Position numbers and translations under genes: made by a program. A DNA stretch of 64,000 bases, from positions 1 through 64,000 of the forward strand of contig JASAND010018011.1 in NCBI GenBank assembly GCA_030248195.1, in the 5' to 3' direction. The number at the start of each line of letters is the position of its first letter. The first letter of the stretch is position 1. This stretch comes from Trissonchulus latispiculum (lineage: Eukaryota > Nematoda > Enoplea > Enoplida > Ironidae). Below, one piece after another: positions 22,980 through 34,385 of this stretch. The notes under the pieces were generated by a model. That model saw nothing but the letters and a program-made list of their open reading frames with translations. It made no database searches and was not told the origin of the DNA.

Positions 22980-23617
22980 TACAGTACAGCTCAAAAAAAC
23001 TATTTTTTGCGAAGTTCGCCTTTTTTGCGAACTTCGCGAACTTCGTGAAATTTCGCCAAATTTCGCGAACTTCGCGAAGAATTTTTCGCGATGTTTCGCG
23101 AAGTTTTTTCAGATAGCTAATTGAGGGGTTTTCTCCATAGTAAAAAACAGAAAGTTGAGTGGGCAAGCAAAATTTCAATTTTGTTTTGATTCAAATCCAA
23201 ACTTCGCGAATTTCGTGAACTTCTCCAAATTTCGCGAACTTCGCGAAGGATTTTCGCGAAGTTATTAGTTATTGATAGTGAAAAGCCCGGTAGCCTGTTT
23301 GCAACCCTCTTCCAGGAATTCGGATGTTATCTGGAATGAATGAAAGCAGCATTGAATGTACGTACGCAACCAGATACGCTTTATATAATTAAACCAACTA
23401 ACATTTTGTTGTAGACCTTTATAATCCGCTACAGTTATGATAATAGCGCGTTAATAGTTCGTGTAACGTGTCCCTCCTTGTAATTACAGGTGCACCGGGG
23501 CCGCGCCGCCACTACCGGGGAAGGAGCAGGGGCCGGGACCTCACCGTGGCCCCGGCCGGGGCTACCCTAGCCTCGATTCCGGGGCCGGGCCTGGAAACTG
23601 GGGATCCAAACCAAAAA
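21389..23617 (+). repeat. Left arm of a 2.2-kb inverted duplication
   Basis: Contains LINE copy B, the end of the CAGTACAGCTC element and a GC-rich hAT end. It matches 28284-30510 in reverse with very few differences, including the shared TATA insertion in the LINE frame. The arms are separated by 4.7 kb. Confidence 0.85.
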
Positions 23618-23989
23618 TTTTCAAAAATTTTCTGGAAAATTTAAAATTTGTAATATATAATTTTTGATATACAAACGTTATTATCTTTACATGCTTAAGG
23701 TTGTGGTATCCTTTCGTGCACTGCTTTTGTGGTGATTGTTTTGAAACGCTATAACTTTCGCAATTTCGGCAGTAGGAAAGAGACTTATATATACATCGTT
23801 TTAGAGCTTATAACCTGTAAATTCGGATTAGCTTACGAAACTAGCAAAATTTTTTGCAAAAGTGACATCTAAAAAGCTGAATATATATAGATCAAAAATT
23901 TTTGAATAGTGATTTCTCAAAACTGTAGAATCGGGCTAAATTTCTCTTGTGCCATGATATTATGAAGGACATGTGGTAGGGATGGGCGC

Positions 23990-24683
23990 CAGTGTTTTTT
24001 TTGCTCAAAAACGCGTGTAATTACACACTTTTTTCTGGAAAATAGCAAAAAAATTTTGGCGACTGTGTAACGTTACACCAAAATTTTGGACAAATTTTAC
24101 CAAACGGTCGGAACTTTTTCCAATGCTCATTCATTTGTTTCCACATATTTACCGTTTCTGGGGGGCTTCGCTCCCCAGACCCCCTTTTCCATTATATTTG
24201 CTATATTTGTTCGTTCTTGTATTAAAACAAAATTTTGTTTTAACACACAACACACAACACACAAAACACACCAAAATTTTTCAGCTTATGAAGCAAATTT
24301 AACTGGTTCCTTGCCAAGTTTTGTGCTACAGGAGGCCTTTCGAAAGGCCTCTATGCTCCTTCGGTCTCGGTGCACTGGTGTTTTCCTTCGTTCTATCAAG
24401 TCAAAACCAATAAATGCAAATCATCGATGTAACTGCTCAATTTTTTAATTTTGTCAATCTGATTTGGTGAAACTCTAAATATTGCTGTAAATAAGATGTT
24501 AAAATTTTACTTATAATTTTTCAACGGAAAATTTTGTTAACTATAAAATTGTGTACATGTGTTAAGCAAAACGCGCGTAAATCTGGAATTTTTAGGTAGT
24601 TACACACTTTTTTCTGAAAAATAGCAAAAAATTTTGGAGAGGTGTGTAACGTTACACATAGACGTCGGCGAAAAAAAACACTG
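23990..24683 (+). mobile_element. hAT element (CAGTGTTTTTTTT ends) nested in a hAT
   Basis: Ends CAGTGTTTTTTTTGC and CGGCGAAAAAAAACACTG. The 8-bp ATGGGCGC, which is part of the host element's own end, is repeated exactly at 23982-23989 and 24684-24691. Subterminal words GTGTAACGTTACAC and AATAGCAAAAAATTTTGG are inverted. The dispersed G/C hairpin (24156-24184) lies inside. No transposase. Confidence 0.9.
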
Positions 24684-24845
24684 ATGGGCGCGGAAAAAAG
24701 GACTGAAAAAAAAGGTTTTTTCCGTTTATTTCAATTTTTTCCGATGGGGTGGAAAAAATAGTAAAATATTCCTAGTGTTATTTTAACGATTTTTACTGCG
24801 GAAAATAATGTTTTCTGAACTTTTCCTGTGATTTCGCACTATTTA

Positions 24846-26087
24846 TAGCAAGGTTAATAAAAAAAAATCAAAAATCGAATTTTTGCTGCCATTTTCGCAA
24901 ATAAAGTCCGATCGAAATAATTTTGGTATGTATCAACTGGTAATGATCCCCTCTATATACATATGGTGCAAATTTCATGCCGATAGCTCTTGTGTAGCGA
25001 GAGTAATAAAAAATTTTTGTGATTTTTTTTGTTAACGAATTCACAAAAAAAATCACGGGTTCGCAAAAAAAATCACCCATGGATCTAATCTCAGGATACA
25101 GCTATGAAAATTTTCTTTTCATGTATGAATAGAGCATAGTCCATAGAGTTATTATGTAAAAAAATTTGGACCCCGAAGTTTCTTTTGGGTAGGCTTAACT
25201 TCGAATTTCGGTGCTCGGCCCCCGGGTCCAAAGTGGCTACCATGACCAATTTTCTTGACACTGTTTATTGACTCCAGGAAGCTAGGAATCCACTTGTTTG
25301 GTGTTCATCCTCGTAAGCACAGCGCAAACAATTTGGCGTAGTAATTTCGCATCTGGACTGGTCACGTGACTTGGCCCAGGGTCACGTGACCTTGGTCAGG
25401 GTCACGTGACTGGTAAAATTCAAGGTCCAGGAAGCCTAAAAACTCGCTATATAGGTTTTTGGGGCGTAGAATTCAAATTTGGCATCTGTTTTTATGTAGC
25501 TTTAGCCCACATATGGATCCAGACCTCCCCAGGGGTCCGGAGGGTCGGGGTCATGCCTAACAGCCAGCCAGTGGGTCAGACGGGTTGAGGTAATAAAAAC
25601 ATGTGCTATATAGGTTTTCGGGGTCGTAGAGCTAGAATTTGGTGTTAGTTTTGCTGTAGCAGCCATCCCGCACCTTTTTACAAAAAGTTGTGGGTGATTT
25701 TTTTTTGGAAAAATTTGGCAAAAAAAATAACCCACCGTGGGCCAGCAGAGGTCATGGCAAGGTATCCAATATATGGCTAGATAGTGCAGAGTGTGGACAT
25801 GTTACATGCATAATATGGGTTAGCTAAGCAAAGTCCATAGTGAGTAATAGCAAAATTTTCAATTTTGGTCCGGAGTTGTCCGAAGGTCGGTTTTGGGGTG
25901 GGTCGACTATTTTGGGTACCCTAGTCGAAGGAGTTGGGCCTCGGCGGTCAAACTTACATATGTTAAGGTTGGGACCTCTGGCTATTACCGTGCAAAAAAT
26001 TTTCCAGCTGCGGCTTGTTACTAATCCTGTAGGTGGGTGATTTTTTTTTGCGAATTTTCGGGGTGATTTTTTTTGTTAACCTTGCTA
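24846..26087 (+). mobile_element. MITE family D, nested in a hAT
   Basis: Ends TAGCAAGGTTAA and TTAACCTTGCTA, flanked by TA, with A-tracts and TCAC just inside. The uninterrupted hAT at 34386 reads CTATTTACAACT here, giving the empty site and a TA duplication. The element is 1242 bp, and extra A-tract/ATCACCC words lie inside near 25025-25080 and 25690-25735. Confidence 0.85.
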
Positions 26088-26741
26088 TACAACGTTTTCC
26101 TTGGGTCATAGTATAGGTGGGGGTATGCTAAATCTGACCAAATTGTATTTGGGTTTTTTCGAAGCATCGGAAAAAAATGGAAAAATATTCGAGACATGTT
26201 CTGAAAGTTAATTTATGGAATCAGAACATTAATAAACTATCAAAAACACTGTTTTATGAATTAATATGACAATATCCATGAATTGGAGCTAATTCTGGGA
26301 TTTAAGATTTTTTGCCATTGAATGTGTATATGGTTGCGTAACTCAGGTACTCTTAACAATTCTATGTCTAATAGTGGAATGTTCAGCCAAAACCTTTTAA
26401 AACGTCTGGTATTCTTTACTTTACGAGGTGTATTACCTACGAAAACCACAGACTAGGTCTAGCAGAACCGTCAAGGTATACAGAAGTCACCTGTAGTTTA
26501 TTCTACAGTATTGTCTGCTGAAAAAATTAACCTGTGATCAATACTAAAACCTTTGTAACCGCTTGTGTAAGTGCGCACTACACGGTGGGGCTATTAAATA
26601 TGTTGAAAACGGCTTTTATGCATGCAGAAACATGAAATAACACAAATTTTCGCACATTGGTGAATTTTGAGGTGACCGGAAAAAAAGGTAAAAAATGGAA
26701 AAAACCGGAAAAAAGGTTTTTTCCGGAAAAAACCAACCCTA

Positions 26742-27508
26742 ACATGGGACGAGGGACATTTTTAAATTTGGCGCAATTCTCCAGAAAATCCGGCAAATGA
26801 CAAACGATGACACGAAATTTCGCAACTTTGTATCCAGTTTTCTCGCAACTGGAAGATTTTAGCCCAAACCAAAAACTGTCCTTCGGCAATAGTGCAAATT
26901 TTCATCCAGCCAAAAATCACGCGAATCCCTTGCGTAGTTTTTGAGAAATCTATGTTCAAAACAAAATAATCGCAGTTTTGCCAAATTGGTTTTTCGGCCA
27001 AATATCTAGCCTAAAACAACGCATCCCAACTAATATCATTGACAAAATCTGCAATTAGACAGTGGATCGATTCAGTATATTATGTGAAAATTGTCTAAGA
27101 TTAGGCAGTAATTTTGAAAAAACTGATTTTCTCGAAAATGGCCATCTTTGGACCCCAAAATCGTTTTTGGCTTGCGGTGGGGAAAAACAATGCTGACCCT
27201 GTTCTCGTGGAATTGTATTGGATTTTCAGGACCGCTTATGTGTCAGCTTTCATGTGACAATGCGGTATTTCAAAATTTTAAAATCGATGTTTTCCAAAAT
27301 ACACTTTTTGACCCAAAATTTCGGCAATGCGAATCTAGCAAAAGTGACTAAAAATAGCAGAATAGTAAGGTTTAGTCTGAGCTGAATCCAACAATATAAA
27401 GTTTTCTTGGCTACGATTTATATTACCCCTGCGACGAATTTTTAAACGATTCCCCTGTTTAGCTGGTTTTTGGCTAGTTTACACTGGCTGCGGTTTGTTA
27501 TTTTTCGA
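26742..27508. other. Noncoding sequence shared with 52840-53390
   Basis: No gene. The stretch around 26936-27010 (TTTTTGAGAAATC...CAAAACAAAATAATCGCAGTTTTGCC) recurs at 53238-53310 and, inverted, at 53030-53085. A matching relation holds between 23790-23960 and 52695-52840. The interior of the element around 23488-28412 and that of the foldback element at 52191-54029 are therefore related. Confidence 0.5.
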
Positions 27509-27875
27509 CTGGCTTATTTTTAGGCCAAAATTTATGGGGGGGGGGGGCGATATGGGGGGCTCAAAGTTGCCCCCCCCCCACGATGGGGGGGGGTTCACCA
27601 AAAATGGGGGGGCATATTTTTGGAAAAAATTTTGCAAATTTTTACGTTTTTCTGTGTAAAAATTGCCAAAACTCGCTAAAAAATGACTGATTTTAGGTGT
27701 TTTTTACGTTAAAATAGCGAAAATTTCGTTAAAATTTTTGAAAATTTAGGGTAAAAATGGTGAAATCTGGCAATTTTTTAAATTATGGGGGGAAGGCAAA
27801 AATTAATGGGGGGAACCTCGAATGGGGGGGGAAGGTTGCCGAGTGGGCCCCCCACCCCCAGTAAAAATAAGCCAG
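27509..27875 (-). mobile_element. G-run element, copy 2 (5-bp target duplication)
   Basis: Ends CTGGCTTATTTTT and AAAAATAAGCCAG. TTCGA is repeated at 27504-27508 and 27876-27880. It is 367 bp with several blocks of 7-12 G or C. Same family as 14065-14481, in opposite orientation. Confidence 0.8.
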
Positions 27876-28283
27876 TTCGAAAACATCGCTTTTCAAATTT
27901 TATACGTACATACCGCATAGGTCACATGAAAGCAGGCACGTAAGTGGTCCTGAAAATCTAAAATCTAAATCTTTCAAAACCTAAAAATCGGCTTTTTTCA
28001 TGAATTTTAATTTTTTCAAATTTCTTTGAGAGGAACGTAGGTGCGAGGAACTAGCCGTTTGGTGGAAAATTAGCAAATGTCCCAAACATCAGCTAACTTC
28101 GTCAAGAAGTGCGATAGTTATTCAAGTTTTTCGATTTCCAAATATCTTTGCCGCTTTTCAAATTTGACTGGCTATTACTCACAACTCTCTCAATGGAAAA
28201 ATTTTTCAATTGGATTTTCAGGACCACTTAAGACCGCTTTCATGTGACCTATGTGGTATGTAAGTATTTCAAAATTTGAAAAT

Positions 28284-30510
28284 TTTCGGTTTGGATCCCC
28301 AGTTTCCAGGCCCGGCCCCGGAATCGAGGCTAGGGTAGCCCCGGCCGGGGCCACGGTGAGGTCCCGGCCCCTGCTCCTTCCCCGGTAGTGGCGGCGCGGC
28401 CCCGGTGCACCTGTAATTACAAGGAGGGACACGTTACACGAACTATTAACGCGCTATTATCATAACTGTAGCGGATTATAAAGGTCTACAACAAAATGTT
28501 AGTTGGTTTAATTATATAAAGCGTATCTGGTTGCGTACGTACATTCAATGCTGCTTTCATTCATTCCAGATAACATCCGAATTCCTGGAAGAGGGTTGCA
28601 AACAGGCTACCGGGCTTTTCACTATCAATAACTAATAACTTCGCGAAAATCCTTCGCGAAGTTCGCGAAATTTGGAGAAGTTCACGAAATTCGCGAAGTT
28701 TGGATTTGAATCAAAACAAAATTGAAATTTTGCTTGCCCACTCAACTTTCTGTTTTTTACTATGGAGAAAACCCCTCAATTAGCTATCTGAAAAAACTTC
28801 GCGAAACATCGCGAAAAATTCTTCGCGAAGTTCGCGAAATTTGGCGAAATTTCACGAAGTTCGCAAAAAAGGCGAACTTCGCAAAAAATAGTTTTTTTTT
28901 AGCTGTACTGTACTTTGTCTTCCTCAATCTACCATTTATATACAATGAGATGGCGCAAAAGTAAGTGCCTGCTTTCAAATAAAAGCTCTTTAAAGGTCTT
29001 CATATCTTTAGCTAAGACAATATTTTCTGGTAGAGAATTCCATGAGTTTACTATTCTGTTAGTGAAAAAATACTTTCTAATATCTAAAGAAAATTTTGGT
29101 TTTTCCAATCTAAACAGATGACCCCGTGTATTACGTACATTAGCTGATAACGAAAACAGAGACTGAAAAGATATTCCAACATGACCATAAACAATCTTAT
29201 ACACCAAAGTCAAATCAGTCATCAGTCTATTTAGTTCTAACGAAACCAGACCCAAGATTTCGCACTGATCTTTATATGATAAATGTCTAAATTCATAGAA
29301 AGAGTTACAAAACTTCTTCTGAACCTTTTCGATTGTTTCAATATCTTGTTTTAGCCAAGGGTTCCAAATCTCAGATGCATACGATAGTATTGGTAAAACA
29401 TAAGCTTTATATAGTCGTATCCTCACAGATAAGTCATCCGAAGTAAAACTTCGTAACATAATAGACAAAACTGATAAAGCCTTGTTCGCAATACGGTTTA
29501 TGTGAACTCCAAACTTTAAATTTTGACTAACCCACACACCTAAATCTGAGCATCCATCAGAATTCAGCAAAGTGTTTTCATTAAAAGTGTAAGGGGTCTT
29601 TGCGTTTTGTCTTCCAATATACAAAACAAAGGACTTAGTCCATGAGACCGATAGTTGCCAATTTTCAACCCATTCAAAAAACCCTTGTAGCAAAGAACTT
29701 AATATTAAATCTCTATCAGTATATACCAACTGCAAACAATTTCATATCATCGGCATAGGCAACACAATTCACAGAACCTAATAGGTTTGAAATTTCATTA
29801 ATATATATTAAAAACAAAGTCGGACCAACAACTGAACCTTGAGGAACCCCGCTAGTTACATCAACAAAATTTGAATGGGCATCGTGCAGCTTAACTCTCT
29901 GACGTCTACCACTTACAAAAGAAGATACTACATTTAAAACAACCCCTTGAAATCCATAAGCTTGCAATCTCACTCTAAGTTTAGGAAGTGAAATTGAGTT
30001 GAAAGCTTTTTTTAAATCAATATATGCCACATCAGTACATAAACGATTATCTAAAGCAGTAGTCCATTTATCTATACAAAATAACAGATTCGTAACAGTC
30101 GATTTACCCTTACAGAAACCATGCTGAGCAGGAGCCACTATATTATTATCAAAACAATGTGATCGTAAAGTATCATTTAAAATCCAATCTAACGGTCTAG
30201 CTGCACCACATGTCAACGATACATCCCTATAGTTATCCGGTTGGCTCCTAGACCCTTTATTTTTAAAAATTGGCACTACATTTGCATCTTTCCAATCTTG
30301 TGGTATATATCCAGTGTTACAAGCAAAATCGGTAATAAACCATATCGGAAAAGCAAGTTCAGCGGCAAATTTTTTATAAAAAATATAAGGAATTTCATCA
30401 GGACCTCTAGCCATAGTAGGCTTAATCTTAGACAACGCTTCAAAAACAGTCACAACATCAAAACTGAAAGTATTACAAATAACCTGAGATTCATGAATGA
30501 CAGTTGGGTC
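28284..30510 (-). repeat. Right arm of the 2.2-kb inverted duplication
   Basis: Reverse complement of 21389-23617. It contains the end of the hAT, a copy of the CAGTACAGCTC element end (about 28430-28908) and most of LINE copy C. Confidence 0.85.
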
Positions 30511-31130
30511 TCTCCCATTATCTAAAGTGTATACAGAAGAGAAAAATTCATTGAGCACTTTACTTTTGTCATGATCAGTTCTAGCTCTTGTCCCGTCATA
30601 TCTCTCTAATACAGGAACACCAGGTTTATTTTTAAGTTTAGAATTCGCGTACTTAAAAAACTTTCTAGAATTTGGATTAGTTGCAAGACTTTTTTCATAT
30701 TCACTTAAAAATTTGTTTAACTGCTCAGAGAATAATCTATTTAAAGCTTCATATTGTCGCTTAGACGCATAATCCATAGAACGATTCCAAGTTTTAAAAG
30801 CAGCAATCTTGTTTCCATACAACTTTTTCAGAGAGTTTGGCCATGGCAGTGCATTCTTATTACACTTCACAATAGGTACATACACTTCAATTAAAGAATG
30901 GACAAAATTCTTGAACGTACTCCAAAAACATTCAAGTGGATTACCAACCCCATTATAAGCATTCCAGAAAAACATGTGCCAATCTACATTACACAGTCTT
31001 TGACTAATATTAATACAATCCATGGAGAAAAAATTGCGGAAATAGCTTATTTCCTCTTTACATTGTACCTTCAAATCAAAAAGCAGGGAAGCATGGTCCG
31101 AATTTCCCAAAGGAGTATTTATTAAATTAA
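28909..31130 (-). mobile_element. LINE family 1, copy C (5'-truncated at the endonuclease)
   Basis: A 464-residue frame (31110 to 29716) begins with the endonuclease motif GNSDH, so the element is cut within the last part of the apurinic-type endonuclease. It continues through the linker and reverse transcriptase: AFNS near residue 369, GVPQG near 421 and YADD at 452-455. A 4-bp TATA insertion near 29722 ends the frame; the last 268 codons (29735 to 28929) follow in another frame. The 5' side is a short run of TTTAATT words. It is the longest LINE family 1 copy here and non-functional as read. Confidence 0.88.
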
Positions 31131-31409
31131 AATTTAATTTAATTAAAATTAAAATTAAATTTGGAGAAGTTCACGAAATTCGCGAAGTTTGGATTTGAAT
31201 CAAAACAAAATTGAAATTTTGCTTGCCCACTCAACTTTCTGTTTTTTACTATGGAGAAAACCCCTCAATTAGCTATCTGAAAAAACTTCGCGAAACATCG
31301 CGAAAAATTCTTCGCGAAGTTCGCGAAATTTGGCGAAATTTCACGAAGTTCGCGAAGTTCGCAAAAAAGGCGAACTTCGCAAAAAATAAAGTTTTTTTGA
31401 GCTGTACTG

Positions 31410-31565
31410 TATGTTGCGTCTGATGTCTCAGTTTGTAACTGTCTTTAGTATGTTGCACGTGTATTGTGTTATGGATGATTAAGCTTATACTTGAGTAAAT
31501 CGATGTACCGTCCTTGTTGAATTTCTTCGGAGTAAATCTTTCTTCTTTCTTCTTCTTCTTCCTTC
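31410..31565 (+). mobile_element. 3' tail of LINE copy B
   Basis: Matches the 3' UTR of copy A (reverse of 19796-19950), ending in (TTC)n near 31545-31562. It is separated from the rest of copy B by the inserted element ending at 31409. Confidence 0.8.
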
Positions 31566-32399
31566 GAGAAAGTCTAAGCTTACTAGTGTTCATTTTATGC
31601 ATTTATATATACAGACAGCATATTCAAAGAATAATTTCATAGCGATTGTCATTGACTGCAACCCTGCCGGATTGAACCAATGGTTTTACCGCCACATCCC
31701 TATCTTTCTGTCCGATACTTGTCATAGTCCAACTAAATTTAAGGTACATATAAGGCTAGCCAAAAACTGACCAGGCAAACTACTACGTTCTCGCAGATTA
31801 TCCATTCAACATTTTTACTCTAATGTTGACCGTTCTATATGTGATAAACGCTGAAGCGAAGCGTGCAAGCCCGCGAATATGGGTTGTTCGGCGACGCTGT
31901 GCCCATATCAGCTCGCCCACAACCTAGTCCTCCTTTCTTTTACAACCTAGCCCATATTAAGAGTTTTCAAAGCTAGTCCTCTCTTGATTTCGCAACCTCA
32001 TCCCATCCACCCATATTACTTTTCCATGCTCCGGAGGAGCATTTTACTTTCTTGTCCTCTTAACACTTTAAAGATTCTCTGACAATATTCCAATATTGTT
32101 AAACACTGGCCTTAAGATTAGCTCGTATGTCGAGGCCGAGGGAGAATTGGCAAGGGAAGGCCTCGATGAACGAACTTCCCCATCAAAAATGTGGATCCCC
32201 TTTTGGTACCAAATTTTGCAGTGAAAAAATCAGAAAGCGAAATTTTCAAAATTTCTCTTGTTTAACTGAACTAATTTAATTGGTTGGCATAGCTTAATTT
32301 TCCGGCTTAATGATGGATGCGTTTCCAGTGAGATTATATATACGTAGAGTTAAGAAGGAGCCGAGCATCCCGCAGCGCATTTACAGTACACAGGACTAT

Positions 32400-34010
32400 G
32401 GCTATGGGGCCACTTTTCGTGGGTGGTACAATGACAAGAGTTGTTCGTCTCGCCAAGGGCTTTCATTTGATACCAAACTTGACCAGTTTCGAAGACTTTC
32501 ATTTTTGAGCCCCACCGGACCCACTGGGGGTAGGGCACCCACCCACAGGACGATGGGGCCACTTTTCGTGGATGGTCCAATGACAAAAGTGTTCGTCTCG
32601 CCAAGAGCTTTCATTTGATACCAAACTTGACCAATTTCGAAGACTTTCATTTTTGAGCCCCACCGGACCCACTGGGGGTAGGGCACCCACCCACAGGTCG
32701 GTGGGCCCACTTTTCGTGGGAGGTACAATGACAAAAGTTATTCATCTCGCCAAGAGCTTTCATTTGATACCAAACTTGACCAGTATTGAAGACTTTCATT
32801 TTTGACCCCCACTGGACCCACTGGGGGTGAGGCACCCACCCACAGGACGATGGGGCCACTTTTCGTGGATGGTCCAATGACAAAAGTGTTCGTCTCGCCA
32901 AGAGCTTTCATTTGATACCAAACTTGACCAATTTCGAAGACTTTCATTTTTGAGCCCCACCGGACCCACTGGGAGTGGGGCACCCACCGACACGACGATG
33001 GGGCCACCTTTCGTGGGTGGTACAATGACAAAAGTGTTCGTCTCGCCAAGAGCTTTCATTTGATACCAAACTTGACCAATTTCGAAGACTTTCATTTTTG
33101 AGCCCCACCGGACCCACTGGGAGTGGGGCACCCACCGACACGACGATGGGGCCACCTTTCGTGGGTGGTACAATGACAAAAGTTGTTCGTCTCGCCAAGG
33201 GCTTTCATTTGATACGAAACTTGACCAGTTTTGAAGACTTTCATTTTTGACCCACACCCGACCCAGTGGGTGGGGCACCCACCCACAGGTCGGTGGGGCC
33301 ACTTTTTGTGGGTGGCAAAATGACAAAAGTTGATCGCCTCGCCAAGGGCTGTCATTTGATACCAAACTTGTCCACTTTTGAAGACTTTCATTTTTGACCC
33401 ACACCCGACACACAGTGGGTGGGGCATCCACCCACAGGTCGGTGGGGTCACTTTTTGTGGGTGGCATAATGACAAAAGTTGATCGCCTCGCCAAGGGCTG
33501 TCATTTGATACCAAACTTGACCACTTTTGAAGACTTTCATTTTTGACCCACACCCGACCCACAGTGGGTGGGGCACCCACCCACAGGTCGGTGGGGCCAC
33601 TTTTTGTGGGTAGAATAATGACAAAAGTAGATCACCTCGCCAAGGGCTGTCATTTGATACCAAACTTGACCACTTTTGAAGACTTTCATTTTTGACCCAC
33701 ACCCGACCCACAGTGGGTGGGGCACCCACCCACAGGTCGGTGGGGCCACTTTTTGTGGGTAGAATAATGACAAAAGTTGATCACCTCGCCAAGGGCTGTC
33801 ATTTGATACCAAACTTGACCACTTTTGAAGACTTTCATTTTTGACCCACACCCGACCCACAGTGGGAGGGGCACCCACCCACAGGTCGGTGGGGCCACTT
33901 TTTGTGGGTGGCATAATGACAAAAGTTGATCGCCTCGCCAGGGGCTTTCATTTGATACCAAACATGACCACCTTTGAAGACTTTCATTTTTGTCCCCCAC
34001 CTGACCCCCG
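32400..34010 (+). repeat. Satellite array of ~148-bp monomers, second site
   Basis: About eleven monomers of the type-A family also found at 2200-5600. The first half carries a variant (GTTCGTCTCGCCAAGAGC, GACGATGGGG). The second half is closer to the first site but with ACCCGACCCACAGTGGG. Minus-strand open frames through it are repeat artefacts. Confidence 0.93.
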
Positions 34011-34385
34011 ACCCGCAGGCCCTGGGGGTCAGGGGTCACATCCACCGACCTCAGCAGTATGCTCATCGTTTTCAGCGACCCCGATTTACTATATATGGGT
34101 ACCACCCCAAAGCCGAAAAACGCCATTTTTAGTGACTTTTAGGCCATTTCTTGTAAAAGTGGGACTTAGAAACTTTTCGCCAAAACAGGTGAAAAAATGC
34201 AAAGTTTGGGCCTATATCCTGAAAGCTACAGAGGGAAATTAAAAAATCCCCCTCGTTACTTTGTGTGCATTGGCCGAAATATTCAAATAAAATAAACCAA
34301 ACCGATCTAGCTGCTAGCCTGTGAAAAAAGTCCACCACAACCGAAGTGCCAAAATAGCGAAAGTCCGACTTTGGGGCCTTGGCAC

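Larger units (their letters stand above)
23977..26741 (+). mobile_element. hAT element (TAGGGATGGGCGCGG ends), copy with two nested elements
   Basis: Left end TAGGGATGGGCGC, right end AAACCAACCCTA, with A-rich and GGAAAAAA words at both ends. It matches the uninterrupted copy at 34386-35243. After removal of the two inserts it is about 0.8 kb. The flanking 8-mers ACATGTGG and ACATGGGA agree only partly. Confidence 0.8.
23488..28412. mobile_element. GC-rich hAT end pair (GGTGCACCGGGGCC)
   Basis: Inverted ends AGGTGCACCGGGGCCG (23488) and CGGCCCCGGTGCACCT (28412), inverted over about 130 bp, with GTAATTAC on both sides. That 8-mer is itself palindromic and the flanks are inverted copies, so it does not prove a target duplication. 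The same ends occur at 41996-46972. The interior holds only nested elements and noncoding sequence. Confidence 0.55.
22982..31409. mobile_element. TA-target element with CAGTACAGCTC ends, enlarged by nested insertions
   Basis: Left end CAGTACAGCTC at 22982, right end GAGCTGTACTG at 31409, both bordered by TA. LINE copy A shows the empty site AAAGTATGTTGC; here AAAGTA and TATGTTGC lie on the two sides, so the target was TA as for Tc1/mariner-type elements. The ends are inverted over at least 250 bp (22982-23231 against 31157-31409) and are made of TTCGCGAA-type palindromes. No transposase is recognisable. The 8.4-kb length comes from later events: a hAT end pair, nested elements and LINE copy C. 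Confidence 0.75.

Noticed and set aside
23488..28412. Target duplication GTAATTAC as proof of a hAT insertion
   Set aside because: The 8-mer is its own reverse complement and the flanks are inverted copies of each other, so its presence on both sides is uninformative.
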